Position numbers and translations under genes: made by a program
Part shown: positions 18,831-26,956 of the stretch, piece by piece
Numbering within the stretch: the first letter of the stretch is position 1
How the letters are laid out: each line of letters opens with the position of its first letter
The notes under the pieces: model-generated
Told to the model about the DNA's origin: nothing
The model's input: only the letters and a program-made list of their open reading frames with translations
Database searches by the model: none
Assembly: GCF_023264855.1 (NCBI RefSeq)
Contig: NZ_JAHFUW010000001.1
Span: forward strand, 123,086 to 187,085
Direction of reading: 5' to 3'
Origin: Herbiconiux sp.
GTDB taxonomy: Bacteria > Actinomycetota > Actinomycetes > Actinomycetales > Microbacteriaceae
DNA length: 64,000 nucleotides

Positions 18831-20240
18831 GTGACGTTTCAAGATTACCTCCGTGTTCTACGCAAGGGCTGGATCCACATCATGGTCGGGCTGCTGCTCG
18901 GAATCGCGATCGGGTCCGCACTGGTAATCGTGGCCACCCCCAAGTACGAGGCTCAGACCAAGGTCTTCGTCTCGGTGCAGAGCAGCGAGTCGGCCAGCGC
19001 CGGTGAGCTCGTCTCGGGCAACAGCTACGCGCAGCAGAAGGTCAAGTCGTACCTCGACATCGTGGCGAGCCCCTCCGTGCTCGAGCCGGTGATCAAGGAA
19101 CTCGGACTGGACGTGAGCCCGAGCGAACTCGCGACGCAGATCTCCGCGACCTCCCCCGCCAACACCGTCATCATCCAGATCTCCGTGGTCGACACCGATC
19201 CGCAGCAGGCGGCGAACCTCGCGAACGCCACAGCGAACAGCTTCCAGGACGTGATCGTCGACGATCTCGAGAAGCCGCTCGGCGGCGGCCCCAGCCTGGT
19301 GAAGGTCCAGACCATCCAGCCGGCTGTCCCGCCGTCGAAGCCGTTCAGCCCCAACCTGGCTCAGAACATCGCGCTCGGCGCGCTGCTCGGACTCATCGTC
19401 GGTCTGGGCGCCGCGGTTCTGCGCTCCACTCTCGACACCCGAGTGCACGGCCGGCACGATGTCGAGGCGCTCACCGACGTACCGATCCTCGGGGGCACGA
19501 CGTACGATCCGGAGTCGACCCAGCATCCGCTCATAGTGCACACCGACCCCCGCAATCCCCGCGCGGAGTCCTTCCGCGGGTTGCGCACCAATCTGCGCTT
19601 CGTGAACGTCGACGACAGCCAGCGGGCCTTCGTCGTGACCTCCTCCATCCCCGGTGAGGGCAAGAGCACCACGACCGCCAACCTGGCCTTGGCACTCGCC
19701 GAGACGGGAGCACGGGTCGTGCTGATCGACGCCGACCTCCGGCTTCCCCGCCTGGCCGGCTACATGGGCCTGGAAGGCAGCGTGGGATTGACGGATGTGC
19801 TGATCGGGCGTGTGCCGCTGGCCGACGTCCTTCAGCGCTGGGGCGACAAGGAGTTGTACGTGCTTCCGGCCGGGCAGCTTCCGCCGAACCCGAGCGAGCT
19901 CCTCGGCTCGGAGGCGATGGTGAGCCTCCTCGCCGCCCTGAACAAGCAGGTCGACTACGTTCTGCTGGACTCGCCGCCTCTGCTGCCGGTCACCGACGCC
20001 GCCGTGCTCAGCAGCCTGACGGCGGGAGCGATCGTGGTCGCGGCCGCCGGCAAGGTGAAGAAGACCGAGCTGAGCTCGGCGATCCGCAACCTCAACCAGA
20101 CCAACAGCAAGGTGATCGGCATCGTCATGACCATGCTGCCCACCAAGGGGGTCGACTCCTACGGCGGCGAGTACAGCTATTACGGAGGCGCCGCTTCGGA
20201 GACGCCGGCCAAGCCCCGCTCTCGCAGGGGCCGCAAGTAG
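18831..20240 (+). CDS. Wzz/BY-kinase: polysaccharide co-polymerase with tyrosine autokinase
   Basis: 469 aa from GTG (VTFQDYLRVLRKGWIHIMVG); the longer open frame starting at 18744 adds unrelated sequence. The Wzz domain has flanking helices (residues ~13-33 and ~175-195) and a proline-rich motif before the second (QPAVPPSKPFSPN). The cytoplasmic kinase has Walker A SIPGEGKSTTTA, Walker A' VVLIDADLR and Walker B VDYVLLDSPP. The C-terminal tail holds a short Tyr cluster (YGGEYSYYGG) for autophosphorylation. It sets EPS chain length with Wzy and is reversed by the low-Mr phosphatase at 22804. A second paralogue lies at 23818. Confidence 0.93.
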   Translation: MTFQDYLRVLRKGWIHIMVGLLLGIAIGSALVIVATPKYEAQTKVFVSVQSSESASAGELVSGNSYAQQKVKSYLDIVASPSVLEPVIKELGLDVSPSELATQISATSPANTVIIQISVVDTDPQQAANLANATANSFQDVIVDDLEKPLGGGPSLVKVQTIQPAVPPSKPFSPNLAQNIALGALLGLIVGLGAAVLRSTLDTRVHGRHDVEALTDVPILGGTTYDPESTQHPLIVHTDPRNPRAESFRGLRTNLRFVNVDDSQRAFVVTSSIPGEGKSTTTANLALALAETGARVVLIDADLRLPRLAGYMGLEGSVGLTDVLIGRVPLADVLQRWGDKELYVLPAGQLPPNPSELLGSEAMVSLLAALNKQVDYVLLDSPPLLPVTDAAVLSSLTAGAIVVAAAGKVKKTELSSAIRNLNQTNSKVIGIVMTMLPTKGVDSYGGEYSYYGGAASETPAKPRSRRGRK

Positions 20241-20256
20241 GCGTCAGGGGCACGAC

Positions 20257-21216
20257 GTGAATCGGACACCCGTCACCCGGGATCCCAATGCCGCTCGTCG
20301 CGCCCGCCGCGTCGGCGGAGGCATCGTGGTGTGCGCAGCTGTGCTCGCCGCCGGAGGCCTGGTGGTCGCGGCCGCGATCACCAGCGCCGCCCCGGTCGTT
20401 GCGACCGCCTCCCCGATCGCGCCCGTGACGAGCACGACGGCCGCCGACCCCGACGACTCGGATGACCTCGTGCCCATCGAGCCGGCCACCCGGCTGATCA
20501 GCGCCTTCGACGCGAAGACCGCGTGGCGCACCACGATCGGGGACTGCTCCGACGATGACGTCGTCGTCGAGCGCTCCGTCGACGGGGGCGGCACCTGGGA
20601 CGGATTCAACCTGGGCTCGGCCGGGGGGATAACCGGCGCGATTGCTCTTCAGGCCCTCGGCGATGACAATTCCGCCACCGTGATCGGCCAGAACACCACC
20701 GGCTGCACTCCCACCTGGGTGGAGACCACTTCGGCGGGGACCAGTTGGACCGCCTATTCCGACCGCACCGCCACAGCCTGGTACGTCGACACGACGAGCC
20801 TCTCGCTGATCCACACCCCGGGGGCTGTGGTGCGGCCCGCGCCCTGCGACGTGGCGGGTCTCGCCAGCCTCAGCAGCACGTCTGCCGCGGTGCTGTGCAC
20901 CGACCGTTCGCTGCACCGCACCGTCGACGGCGGCCTCACCTGGACGACGTCGAAGACCGTTCCCGCAGCACTCGCCGTCGGTGCGAGCACGGACGGCTAC
21001 CTCGTCGCCTCGCAGTCGCGCGACGTCTCCTGCACAGGCCTCACCATCTGGGGGCTCCCGGAGAGCCCGACGACCGACCCCGCCACGGTGAGCTCCTGCG
21101 TGCCGACGGCCTCCTCCACCGGCGAGGTGGCGCTGAGCGGCACCTCCGAGGCCCTGTGGCTCTGGGCCGGCACCGTCGTGCTGCGGTCGCTCGACGAGGG
21201 CGCCACGTGGCGCTAG
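20257..21216 (+). CDS. Secreted/anchored Asp-box (BNR-like) protein
   Basis: 319 aa; GTG start with AGGGGC upstream, 16 nt after the Wzz/BY-kinase, so probably cotranscribed. One N-terminal helix (GGGIVVCAAVLAAGGLVVAAAI), then a Thr/Asp-rich linker. Three Asp-box motifs, S/T-x-D-x-G-x-T-W, are visible: SVDGGGTW, TVDGGLTW and SLDEGATW, the last at the C-terminus. Asp-boxes form turns in sialidase-type beta-propellers, but 319 aa is short for a whole catalytic propeller and no sialidase active-site residues were found. A sugar-binding or assembly role outside the membrane is likely. Confidence 0.75.
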   Translation: MNRTPVTRDPNAARRARRVGGGIVVCAAVLAAGGLVVAAAITSAAPVVATASPIAPVTSTTAADPDDSDDLVPIEPATRLISAFDAKTAWRTTIGDCSDDDVVVERSVDGGGTWDGFNLGSAGGITGAIALQALGDDNSATVIGQNTTGCTPTWVETTSAGTSWTAYSDRTATAWYVDTTSLSLIHTPGAVVRPAPCDVAGLASLSSTSAAVLCTDRSLHRTVDGGLTWTTSKTVPAALAVGASTDGYLVASQSRDVSCTGLTIWGLPESPTTDPATVSSCVPTASSTGEVALSGTSEALWLWAGTVVLRSLDEGATWR

Positions 21217-21241
21217 GCGTCGCGAGGCGGCGGCAGCGCGC

Positions 21242-22750
21242 TCAGTAGGCGCCGCTGCTCCCCAGCACCGCGCGAGCCGTCTTGAACAGGATGATCAGGT
21301 CGCCCACCATCGACCAGTTCTCGACGTAGTAGAGATCCAGGCGCACCGAGTCCTCCCAGGAGAGATCGGATCGACCGCTCACCTGCCACAGCCCGGTGAT
21401 GCCGGGCTTCATCAGGAACCGGCGATGCACGTGGGACTCGTAGAGGTCGACTTCGCGCTGCAGCGGCGGGCGCGGCCCGATCAACGACATGTCGCCCCGC
21501 AGCACGTTGAGCAGCTGGGGCAGCTCGTCGAGGCTGTAACGGCGGAGCAGCCGACCCACGCTGGTCACCCGCGGGTCGTCCTTCATCTTGAACAGCACGG
21601 CGTTGCCCTCGGTGCGCTCCGCACTCTGCAGTTCGTCCATCCGGGCTTCGGCGTCGACCACCATCGACCGGAACTTGAGCATGTCGAAGGTGCTGCCGTT
21701 CAGCCCCACCCGCTCCTGCCGGAACAGGACGTCGCCCGGCGTGCTGAGGCGCACGATCGCCGCGATGATCAGGAGCACCGGCGAGAGCACGAGCAGAAGC
21801 AACGACGACGCGATCACGTCGAAGATCCTCTTCTGATAGCGCTTGAATCCCTCGTAGCGCGGAGTCTCCACGTGGATCAGCGGCAGCCCGGCCACCGGGC
21901 GCGTGTGGATGCGCGGCCCGCCGATGTCGGTCAGGCTGGGCGCCACCACGAGGTGCTGACGACCCGGCTCGAGCGACCAGCTGAGCTCCCGGATGCGATC
22001 CGGGGAGAGTTCGTCGGAACTCGTGATGACGATGGTGTCGGCCCCGGTGGCGGCGATGGCACTGCTCACCCTGTCGACGTTGCCGGCGACGGGGATCAGG
22101 GTGCCCTCGAGGTAGTCCGCCACCCGGCCGGAGGGCACGCAGGCCCCGACGACGTTGTACCCGGCCTGCGGCTGGCGCGCGAGCTCCTTGGCCGTGTGCA
22201 GCACCGAGACCTCGGAACCGACCAGCAGCACCTTCGCCGAGTACTCCCCTCGGCTGCGCCGCAGATGCAGCCACTGGCGCCAGCACCACCGGCCGACGAC
22301 CAAGGCGAGGGTGCCGAGAGGAAGGGCGACGATGAAGTAGCCGCGACTGAAGTCGATCTGGAACAGGAAGGCGATGATCGCCAGCAGACCGAAGATGCGC
22401 AGACTCGAGTCGACGACCAGGCGGTATTCCGCCGCCCCGGTGCCGACCACCCGATCGCTGCGGGTGCCGTACACACCCACGATCGCCGTCCACGCCAGAA
22501 CCAGGATGACGGAGACGAGAGTGTAGTTCACGGCCAGGGAGTCGAGCTTGCCGCGGAAATCGACGTCTTGCGCCGACGTGCCGAACCAGAGCACCTGGCT
22601 GGCCGCGACGGCGAGAGCGATCAGCAGGAAGTCGGTGACGGCGAGCCGCCGGCTGTACGACCGCCTCCAGTCCACGACCGCGTCGGATCCGGCCCGTACC
22701 TCAGCCGTGCGCGCTTCCGTTGCCATGTCCGAAGCCCCCGATGTCATCAT
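21242..22750 (-). CDS. Exopolysaccharide polyprenyl glycosylphosphotransferase (WbaP/CpsE-like)
   Basis: 502 aa. Four or five N-terminal helices, a central Rossmann-like domain (VLLVGSEVSVLHTAKELAR) and a C-terminal bacterial sugar transferase domain: KRIFDVIASSLLLLVLSPVL, FRQERVGLNGSTFDMLKFRS, the catalytic DE pair in SLDELPQLLNVLRGDMSLIG, and KPGITGLWQVSGRSDLSW. It transfers sugar-1-phosphate from a UDP-sugar to undecaprenyl phosphate, starting the repeat unit. Starts at 22750 and 22726 are both possible; neither has a strong ribosome-binding site. Confidence 0.93.
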   Translation of the reverse strand: MMTSGASDMATEARTAEVRAGSDAVVDWRRSYSRRLAVTDFLLIALAVAASQVLWFGTSAQDVDFRGKLDSLAVNYTLVSVILVLAWTAIVGVYGTRSDRVVGTGAAEYRLVVDSSLRIFGLLAIIAFLFQIDFSRGYFIVALPLGTLALVVGRWCWRQWLHLRRSRGEYSAKVLLVGSEVSVLHTAKELARQPQAGYNVVGACVPSGRVADYLEGTLIPVAGNVDRVSSAIAATGADTIVITSSDELSPDRIRELSWSLEPGRQHLVVAPSLTDIGGPRIHTRPVAGLPLIHVETPRYEGFKRYQKRIFDVIASSLLLLVLSPVLLIIAAIVRLSTPGDVLFRQERVGLNGSTFDMLKFRSMVVDAEARMDELQSAERTEGNAVLFKMKDDPRVTSVGRLLRRYSLDELPQLLNVLRGDMSLIGPRPPLQREVDLYESHVHRRFLMKPGITGLWQVSGRSDLSWEDSVRLDLYYVENWSMVGDLIILFKTARAVLGSSGAY

Positions 22751-22803
22751 TCACCCATTCACCGCCGTGCGCTGCGCACGCGGCGATCCCAATCACCCGA
22801 AAG

Positions 22804-23412
22804 TCAGCCGGTCGTCGCCGGTACCGGTCGCGCCGCCAGCCGGAGCACACGCACCACCTCGAAGGCGGCCGGCGCGAGTTGCGCACCGGACCGCTCGTAG
22901 GTCTCGTCGCTGCGCCGGTAGGGGTCGACCACGTCGTCCAGGCCCGGGTCGCCGACCGGACCGGCCACGCCCTTCTGCGCGAACACGAGACGCAGCACCG
23001 CACTGATCCGCTCGTTCAGCGCGTCGCTCGCGGCCGCTTCCCGGATGCGCTCATCGCTCAGCGTCGACGACAACCGAGCGAACTCGCGGATCGTGAAGGT
23101 CTTCTGCAGCTTGGACGGCACCAGCGAGACCACAGCCGATCGGTGCTCGCGGGACATGGCGAACACCACGTCCGACTCGCTCACGATCCGCTCGGTGAGG
23201 TAGCGCGCCTTGTGCGTCGTCGGATCGACACCGAAGCCCACGGCGAGCGCCTGAGCCTGCTCGGGCATGACGTCTCCGTCACGCGCCATCGTTCCGGCGC
23301 TGGCCACCACGAACTCCGGGATGTCGCCCAGACCGGCGCTGAGCATCAGTTCGGCGAGCGGAGACCGACAGATGTTTCCGGTGCAGACGGTGAGCAGTCG
23401 AACCTGTTCCAT
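22804..23412 (-). CDS. Low molecular weight protein-tyrosine phosphatase (Wzb-like)
   Basis: 202 aa. P-loop VCTGNICRSPLAELML near the N-terminus (C-x5-R-S) and the general-acid motif DDVVDPYRRSDETYE near residue 165 define the family. GGAGATGACTGC precedes the ATG. It sits upstream of the WbaP-like gene on the same strand, between two BY-kinases, so it most likely dephosphorylates their tyrosine tails and so resets EPS polymerisation. At ~200 aa it is longer than the usual ~150, with extra sequence around residues 100-155. Confidence 0.92.
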   Translation of the reverse strand: MEQVRLLTVCTGNICRSPLAELMLSAGLGDIPEFVVASAGTMARDGDVMPEQAQALAVGFGVDPTTHKARYLTERIVSESDVVFAMSREHRSAVVSLVPSKLQKTFTIREFARLSSTLSDERIREAAASDALNERISAVLRLVFAQKGVAGPVGDPGLDDVVDPYRRSDETYERSGAQLAPAAFEVVRVLRLAARPVPATTG

Positions 23413-23492
23413 GCAGTCATCTCCATCAGTTGTGTCGACGCTGGTGGTGAAATTCTACTGGACCGCGGAACGCCTTTCGACACGCTGGATGC

Positions 23493-23498
23493 TAGCGT
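23493..23498 (+). promoter_or_regulatory. -10 hexamer of leaderless PqqD message
   Basis: TAGCGT, then 6 nt and the ATG at 23505; no ribosome-binding site. Confidence 0.5.
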
Positions 23499-23504
23499 CG
23501 AATC

Positions 23505-23813
23505 ATGACCGGCGAATCCACGGATGCGAATTCTGTCTGGCAGGTCGATGACGATGTCGCGATCGTCGCCAGTGCCGATTCAGTCACCGTACTCGATCTC
23601 GCCGCCGATAGCCCAGCCCCACTCGTCCTGAGCGCGACGGCCGCAGAGATCTGGCACGCCATCGATGGCCGGCGGAGCACGGATGAGATCGTCTCGGCGG
23701 TCGCCGGCGGCTACGGGATCGACGGGCACGAGGTGAGAGCCGACGTCATCGATTTCCTCACCCAGCTCCGGCTCGCCGGGGTGATCCGGCGGCGAGCGCG
23801 GACGCTCGACTGA
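23505..23813 (+). CDS. PqqD family peptide-chaperone-like protein
   Basis: 102 aa. The pattern VWQVDDDVAIV...VTVLDLAADSPAPLVLSATAAEIWHAIDGRRSTDEIVSAV...V..DV.DFL.QLRLAGVI matches the PqqD winged-helix family, small proteins that bind RiPP precursor peptides or act as discrete domains in related systems. A TAGCGT hexamer ends 6 nt before the ATG, so the mRNA may be leaderless. It points away from the phosphatase and toward the BY-kinase. A PqqD-like domain recurs at the C-terminus of the kinase at 25778, suggesting one system. Confidence 0.85.
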   Translation: MTGESTDANSVWQVDDDVAIVASADSVTVLDLAADSPAPLVLSATAAEIWHAIDGRRSTDEIVSAVAGGYGIDGHEVRADVIDFLTQLRLAGVIRRRARTLD

Positions 23814-23817
23814 GCGG

Positions 23818-25620
23818 CTACTTCTTGGCCTGGTTGCGGAGTTCGCGGCGGGTCAGGCTGCGGGTGTGCGACGAGCCGGCCGAGGACTGATCCACGAAGT
23901 CATCCGCCTCGGGCTCGACGGTGTCGTCGAAGGAGATGCCGGCTCCCGACAGCACGTCGTCGAAACTCGTCTCCGAGGTCAGCGCGCTCTCGTACCGCCC
24001 CGCCTGGTAGGCGCCGCTTCCCGGGGTCGAGGTGCCCGGGGCCGAGGTGGTCGGCGTCGGGGCGCTCGGCGTCGATGCTCCGGCGAAGTGCTGCGGCACG
24101 ACCGCGGGAACCGCGACCTCCTCGGCGGGAGCGACCGCCGTCTGCGGTTCCGCCACCGCGTCAGCGGCTGTCGGCTCCGCGGCATCGGCGTCGGTGCTCG
24201 GCCGGGCTGCATACCCGTATCCGTAGCCGTACCCGTAGCCGTACCCGCTCGCCCGTCGCGGCACCCGGTTCAGGATGATGCCCAGGGGGTGCGCACTCGC
24301 GCGTTCCAGATTCTTGAGCGCCTTGTTCAAGGCGTCGAAGGTGGTCTTGCCCACGCTCGCGACGATCAGCGCCCCGTCGGTGTTGTGCGTGAGGATCGCG
24401 GCATCCGTCACCGGGATCAGCGGCGGGGCGTCGATGAGCACGATGGCCTTCTTCGACAGCTCCGCCAGCAGGGTGTGCATGCGCTCCGAGCCGAGCAGTT
24501 CGCTCGGGTTGGGCGGAGTCTTACCCGCCGCCAGAACGGCGAAGCGGCCGGAGTTGCCCCACGGCTGGAGCACGTCGCCGATCTCCGACCGGCCGGCCAG
24601 CACATCGGTCAGACCGGCGCCCTCGACCAGGTTGAACGTGGTGGAGACGGTCGGGCGACGCAGATCGGCATCGACGAGGATGACGTTCTGCCCTCCCGCG
24701 GCAAGGGCGATGGCCAGGTTCGCGATCGTGGTCGACTTCCCGTCACCGGGGAGCGGGCTCGTGACCACGATCACGCGGGGCGGATTGTCGACGTTCATGA
24801 ACTGCAGGTTGGTGCGCACCTCGCGCATCGCCTCTGCCACGGCGACATCGTCGTCCGAGGCCGCGCTCGCACCGGTCGCACCGTCCATCGAGACAAGACG
24901 GGCTTCGTCGGTGAACCGCCGGTCGACCGGGACCGATCCGATCACCGAGAGACCGGTCTCCTTCTCCACCGCTTCCGCCGTCCGGATGCGCCGGTCGAGT
25001 GCATGGCGGATCACCGCGTAGACCAGGCCGAGCAGCAAGCCGGCCACCAGGCCCATGATGATCGCCAGCCGCGTGTTGGGCGAGGTGGGCGATGTGGGGA
25101 GAACCGCGGAATCGAGCGGGATCAGCTGTACGAGCCCGGATCCCCCGTCCGTAGCGCCGGTGGGATTCTCGATCGTCTGGATCTGCTGCGCGATTCCGCG
25201 CAACCAGGCTTCTGCCAGGTCACGGGCCTCGACGGGGGTCGGACCGGTCGCGCTCACCTTCATCAGCACGGTATTGGCCGGATTGGTGACGGAAATCCGA
25301 CGGACCAGCGATTCGGGTGCGACGTCGGTCAGCCCGAGATTGTCGATGGCGAACTGCGCGACGGCCCGGGAGGTTCCGATGTCGATGTAGGACTTCACCT
25401 TGGACTGGGCGAGGTTGTCCCCGACCAGCGCGTTCCCGGTGTCGGAGTTGGTGCCGGCCGTGACGTACCCGCTGGCGTCCGCCGAGTAGACCCTCGGCTG
25501 GATCAAGGCCCAGCCGAACGCGGCCGCTCCCCCGAGGAGCGTGATCAGGATGATGGCGATCCAGTGCGCGCGCAGGATCGGTAGGTACGACCTCAGTTCC
25601 ATACTCTGCCCCATCGTCAT
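23818..25620 (-). CDS. Second Wzz/BY-kinase with (GY)6 tail
   Basis: 600 aa. Wzz domain with helices at residues ~20-40 and ~195-215 and SAVLPTSPTSPNTRLAI before the second. Kinase: Walker A SPLPGDGKSTTIA, A' VILVDADLRRP, B AIVLIDAPPL. The tail carries six consecutive Gly-Tyr pairs and then a ~110-residue Ala/Pro/Thr-rich extension absent from the first paralogue. The likely start is 25620, but ATG 25602 is also possible. Regulates chain length or export; alternation with the 18831 kinase is possible. A 17-bp tandem repeat lies upstream. Confidence 0.92.
   Translation of the reverse strand: MTMGQSMELRSYLPILRAHWIAIILITLLGGAAAFGWALIQPRVYSADASGYVTAGTNSDTGNALVGDNLAQSKVKSYIDIGTSRAVAQFAIDNLGLTDVAPESLVRRISVTNPANTVLMKVSATGPTPVEARDLAEAWLRGIAQQIQTIENPTGATDGGSGLVQLIPLDSAVLPTSPTSPNTRLAIIMGLVAGLLLGLVYAVIRHALDRRIRTAEAVEKETGLSVIGSVPVDRRFTDEARLVSMDGATGASAASDDDVAVAEAMREVRTNLQFMNVDNPPRVIVVTSPLPGDGKSTTIANLAIALAAGGQNVILVDADLRRPTVSTTFNLVEGAGLTDVLAGRSEIGDVLQPWGNSGRFAVLAAGKTPPNPSELLGSERMHTLLAELSKKAIVLIDAPPLIPVTDAAILTHNTDGALIVASVGKTTFDALNKALKNLERASAHPLGIILNRVPRRASGYGYGYGYGYGYAARPSTDADAAEPTAADAVAEPQTAVAPAEEVAVPAVVPQHFAGASTPSAPTPTTSAPGTSTPGSGAYQAGRYESALTSETSFDDVLSGAGISFDDTVEPEADDFVDQSSAGSSHTRSLTRRELRNQAKK
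24212..24247 (-). repeat. Six-copy hexanucleotide (Gly-Tyr) tract in BY-kinase tail
   Basis: On the minus strand GGNTAY is repeated six times (GGGTAC/GGCTAC alternating), encoding (GY)6. Slippage would change the number of phosphorylatable tyrosines in 6-bp steps without frameshift. Confidence 0.75.
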
Positions 25621-25645
25621 TCGCCGCAGTTCGAGCGACCACGTA

Positions 25646-25679
25646 CTCGTCTTTCAGAAACGCTCGTCCTTCAGACACG
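25646..25679. repeat. 17-bp tandem duplication upstream of second BY-kinase
   Basis: CTCGTCTTTCAGAAACG (25646-25662) is followed directly by CTCGTCCTTCAGACACG (25663-25679), 15 of 17 identical, in the 157-nt divergent gap between the BY-kinase and the HprK-like gene. Possible operator or slippage product. Confidence 0.65.
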
Positions 25680-25765
25680 CCGAAGTTGGATCGATCATGT
25701 CATTCTAGGGGCGCGATGGCGAACTGCCCCAGGCAGGGAGCCCACGACCGGGGGTGAACGTGGAC

Positions 25766-25771
25766 TATCCT
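25766..25771 (+). promoter_or_regulatory. -10 hexamer of leaderless HprK-like message
   Basis: TATCCT, then 6 nt and the ATG at 25778. Supports this start over GTG 25754. Confidence 0.5.
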
Positions 25772-25777
25772 GACGAG

Positions 25778-26956
25778 ATGGGCGGGACGGATCTTGCGGT
25801 CAGCGCGCTCGGCGTGCGGATCGTTCTCGACCTGGAGCTGGTCGCGTCCCGCGAATTGCGTCAGCAGATCCGCGACCTCTGGACCGACGCGACGCCGCCG
25901 GCCGGCGATGCCGCGGTCCGCAGCGCGTCGCTCCGGCTCTCGGACACCGTGCCCGATCCGGGGTCGACGGGATCGAGGATCAGACAGGACCGCACGCGGG
26001 TCGACATCGTGTCGGATGACTTCCGCATCCTGGCATCCGCTCTCTCCAGCCAGGTGACGCTCAAGGCGATCGAGGCCCGCAAGGGCGAACTGGTGATGCT
26101 GCACGCCTGCGGGATCGCGGAGCCCGATGGCCGGGTCACCGCCTTCGTCGGCCCCTCCGGGCGAGGCAAGACGACGCTCGCCTCCCGACTGGCGCGGCGG
26201 TTCGGCTACGTCACCGATGAGACGGTGGGGGTCGACGCCGAGGGGCGGGTTCACCCCTACCGCAAGCCGCTGTCGGTGATCGAGAGCGGCTCGCATCACG
26301 GGGACAAGACGCAGCTCAACTCCCAGGAGCTCGGACTGGTCCCCCTCCCCGCCGAGCCGCTCGTGCTCGGCGCGATCTGCCTGATCGAGCGTGACCCCGA
26401 GCACGAGGCCGCTCCCGACGTGACCGAGGTCGGCCTTGCCGAGGCCATCACCGCGCTCGTCCCCGAATTGAGCTACCTCCCCGCACTCGAGCGGCCCCTG
26501 CAGACCCTCGCGGCTCTGATCGACCGTGTGGGCGGCGTGCGGCGCATCCGGTATCAGGATGCCGAGCAGGTCGTCGACGTCGTGCCGGGGCTCCGCTCCC
26601 GGCCCCGGTCTCCGCAGCTCTGGGAGGCGCTGCCGGCGGAATCCGCACCCCGAGTGCGGTCGGACGACGTCTACCACCGCGCACCGGCCGATGACGGCAT
26701 CTCGATCTCGGGGGTCTACGTCTTCCTGCACGGCACCAGGGTGCAGGTGGTCGACGGAGTCGGTCCGCTCATCTGGGACGCCCTGCCGGCCGATCGGGCG
26801 ACGATCACCGACGACGTGGTCGCGCGCATCGGGGTGCCGGAGACCGGAGACGCCCGCACCCTGATCGACCAGGCCCTCGACGACCTGATCGACGCGGGCA
26901 TCGTCGAGGCCGGCGTGCACCGGGATGACGCCGTGGCGGTAGAGGAATCATCCTGA
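25778..26956 (+). CDS. HprK-like P-loop kinase with C-terminal PqqD-like domain
   Basis: 392 aa from ATG 25778, preferred because a TATCCT -10 hexamer ends 6 nt upstream (leaderless pattern); GTG 25754 is the other option. Central Walker A in FVGPSGRGKTTLASRLARRFGYVTDE resembles HPr kinase/PEPCK-like proteins of the 'HprK-related' group found with PqqD relatives in EPS and exosortase loci. The C-terminus (VQVVDGVGPLIWDALPADRATITDDVV...LDDLIDAGIVE) matches the PqqD pattern. The phosphorylation target is unknown. It overlaps the next gene by 4 nt. Confidence 0.78.
   Translation: MGGTDLAVSALGVRIVLDLELVASRELRQQIRDLWTDATPPAGDAAVRSASLRLSDTVPDPGSTGSRIRQDRTRVDIVSDDFRILASALSSQVTLKAIEARKGELVMLHACGIAEPDGRVTAFVGPSGRGKTTLASRLARRFGYVTDETVGVDAEGRVHPYRKPLSVIESGSHHGDKTQLNSQELGLVPLPAEPLVLGAICLIERDPEHEAAPDVTEVGLAEAITALVPELSYLPALERPLQTLAALIDRVGGVRRIRYQDAEQVVDVVPGLRSRPRSPQLWEALPAESAPRVRSDDVYHRAPADDGISISGVYVFLHGTRVQVVDGVGPLIWDALPADRATITDDVVARIGVPETGDARTLIDQALDDLIDAGIVEAGVHRDDAVAVEESS

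Noticed and set aside
24212..24247. Short repeats as CRISPR-like array
   Set aside because: In-frame 6-bp codon repeat inside a kinase gene, with no spacers; no CRISPR array or cas gene anywhere in the window.
25716..25757. 13-codon micro-ORF whose stop overlaps GTG 25754
   Set aside because: The HprK-like gene probably starts at the leaderless ATG 25778, so the overlap is likely chance.
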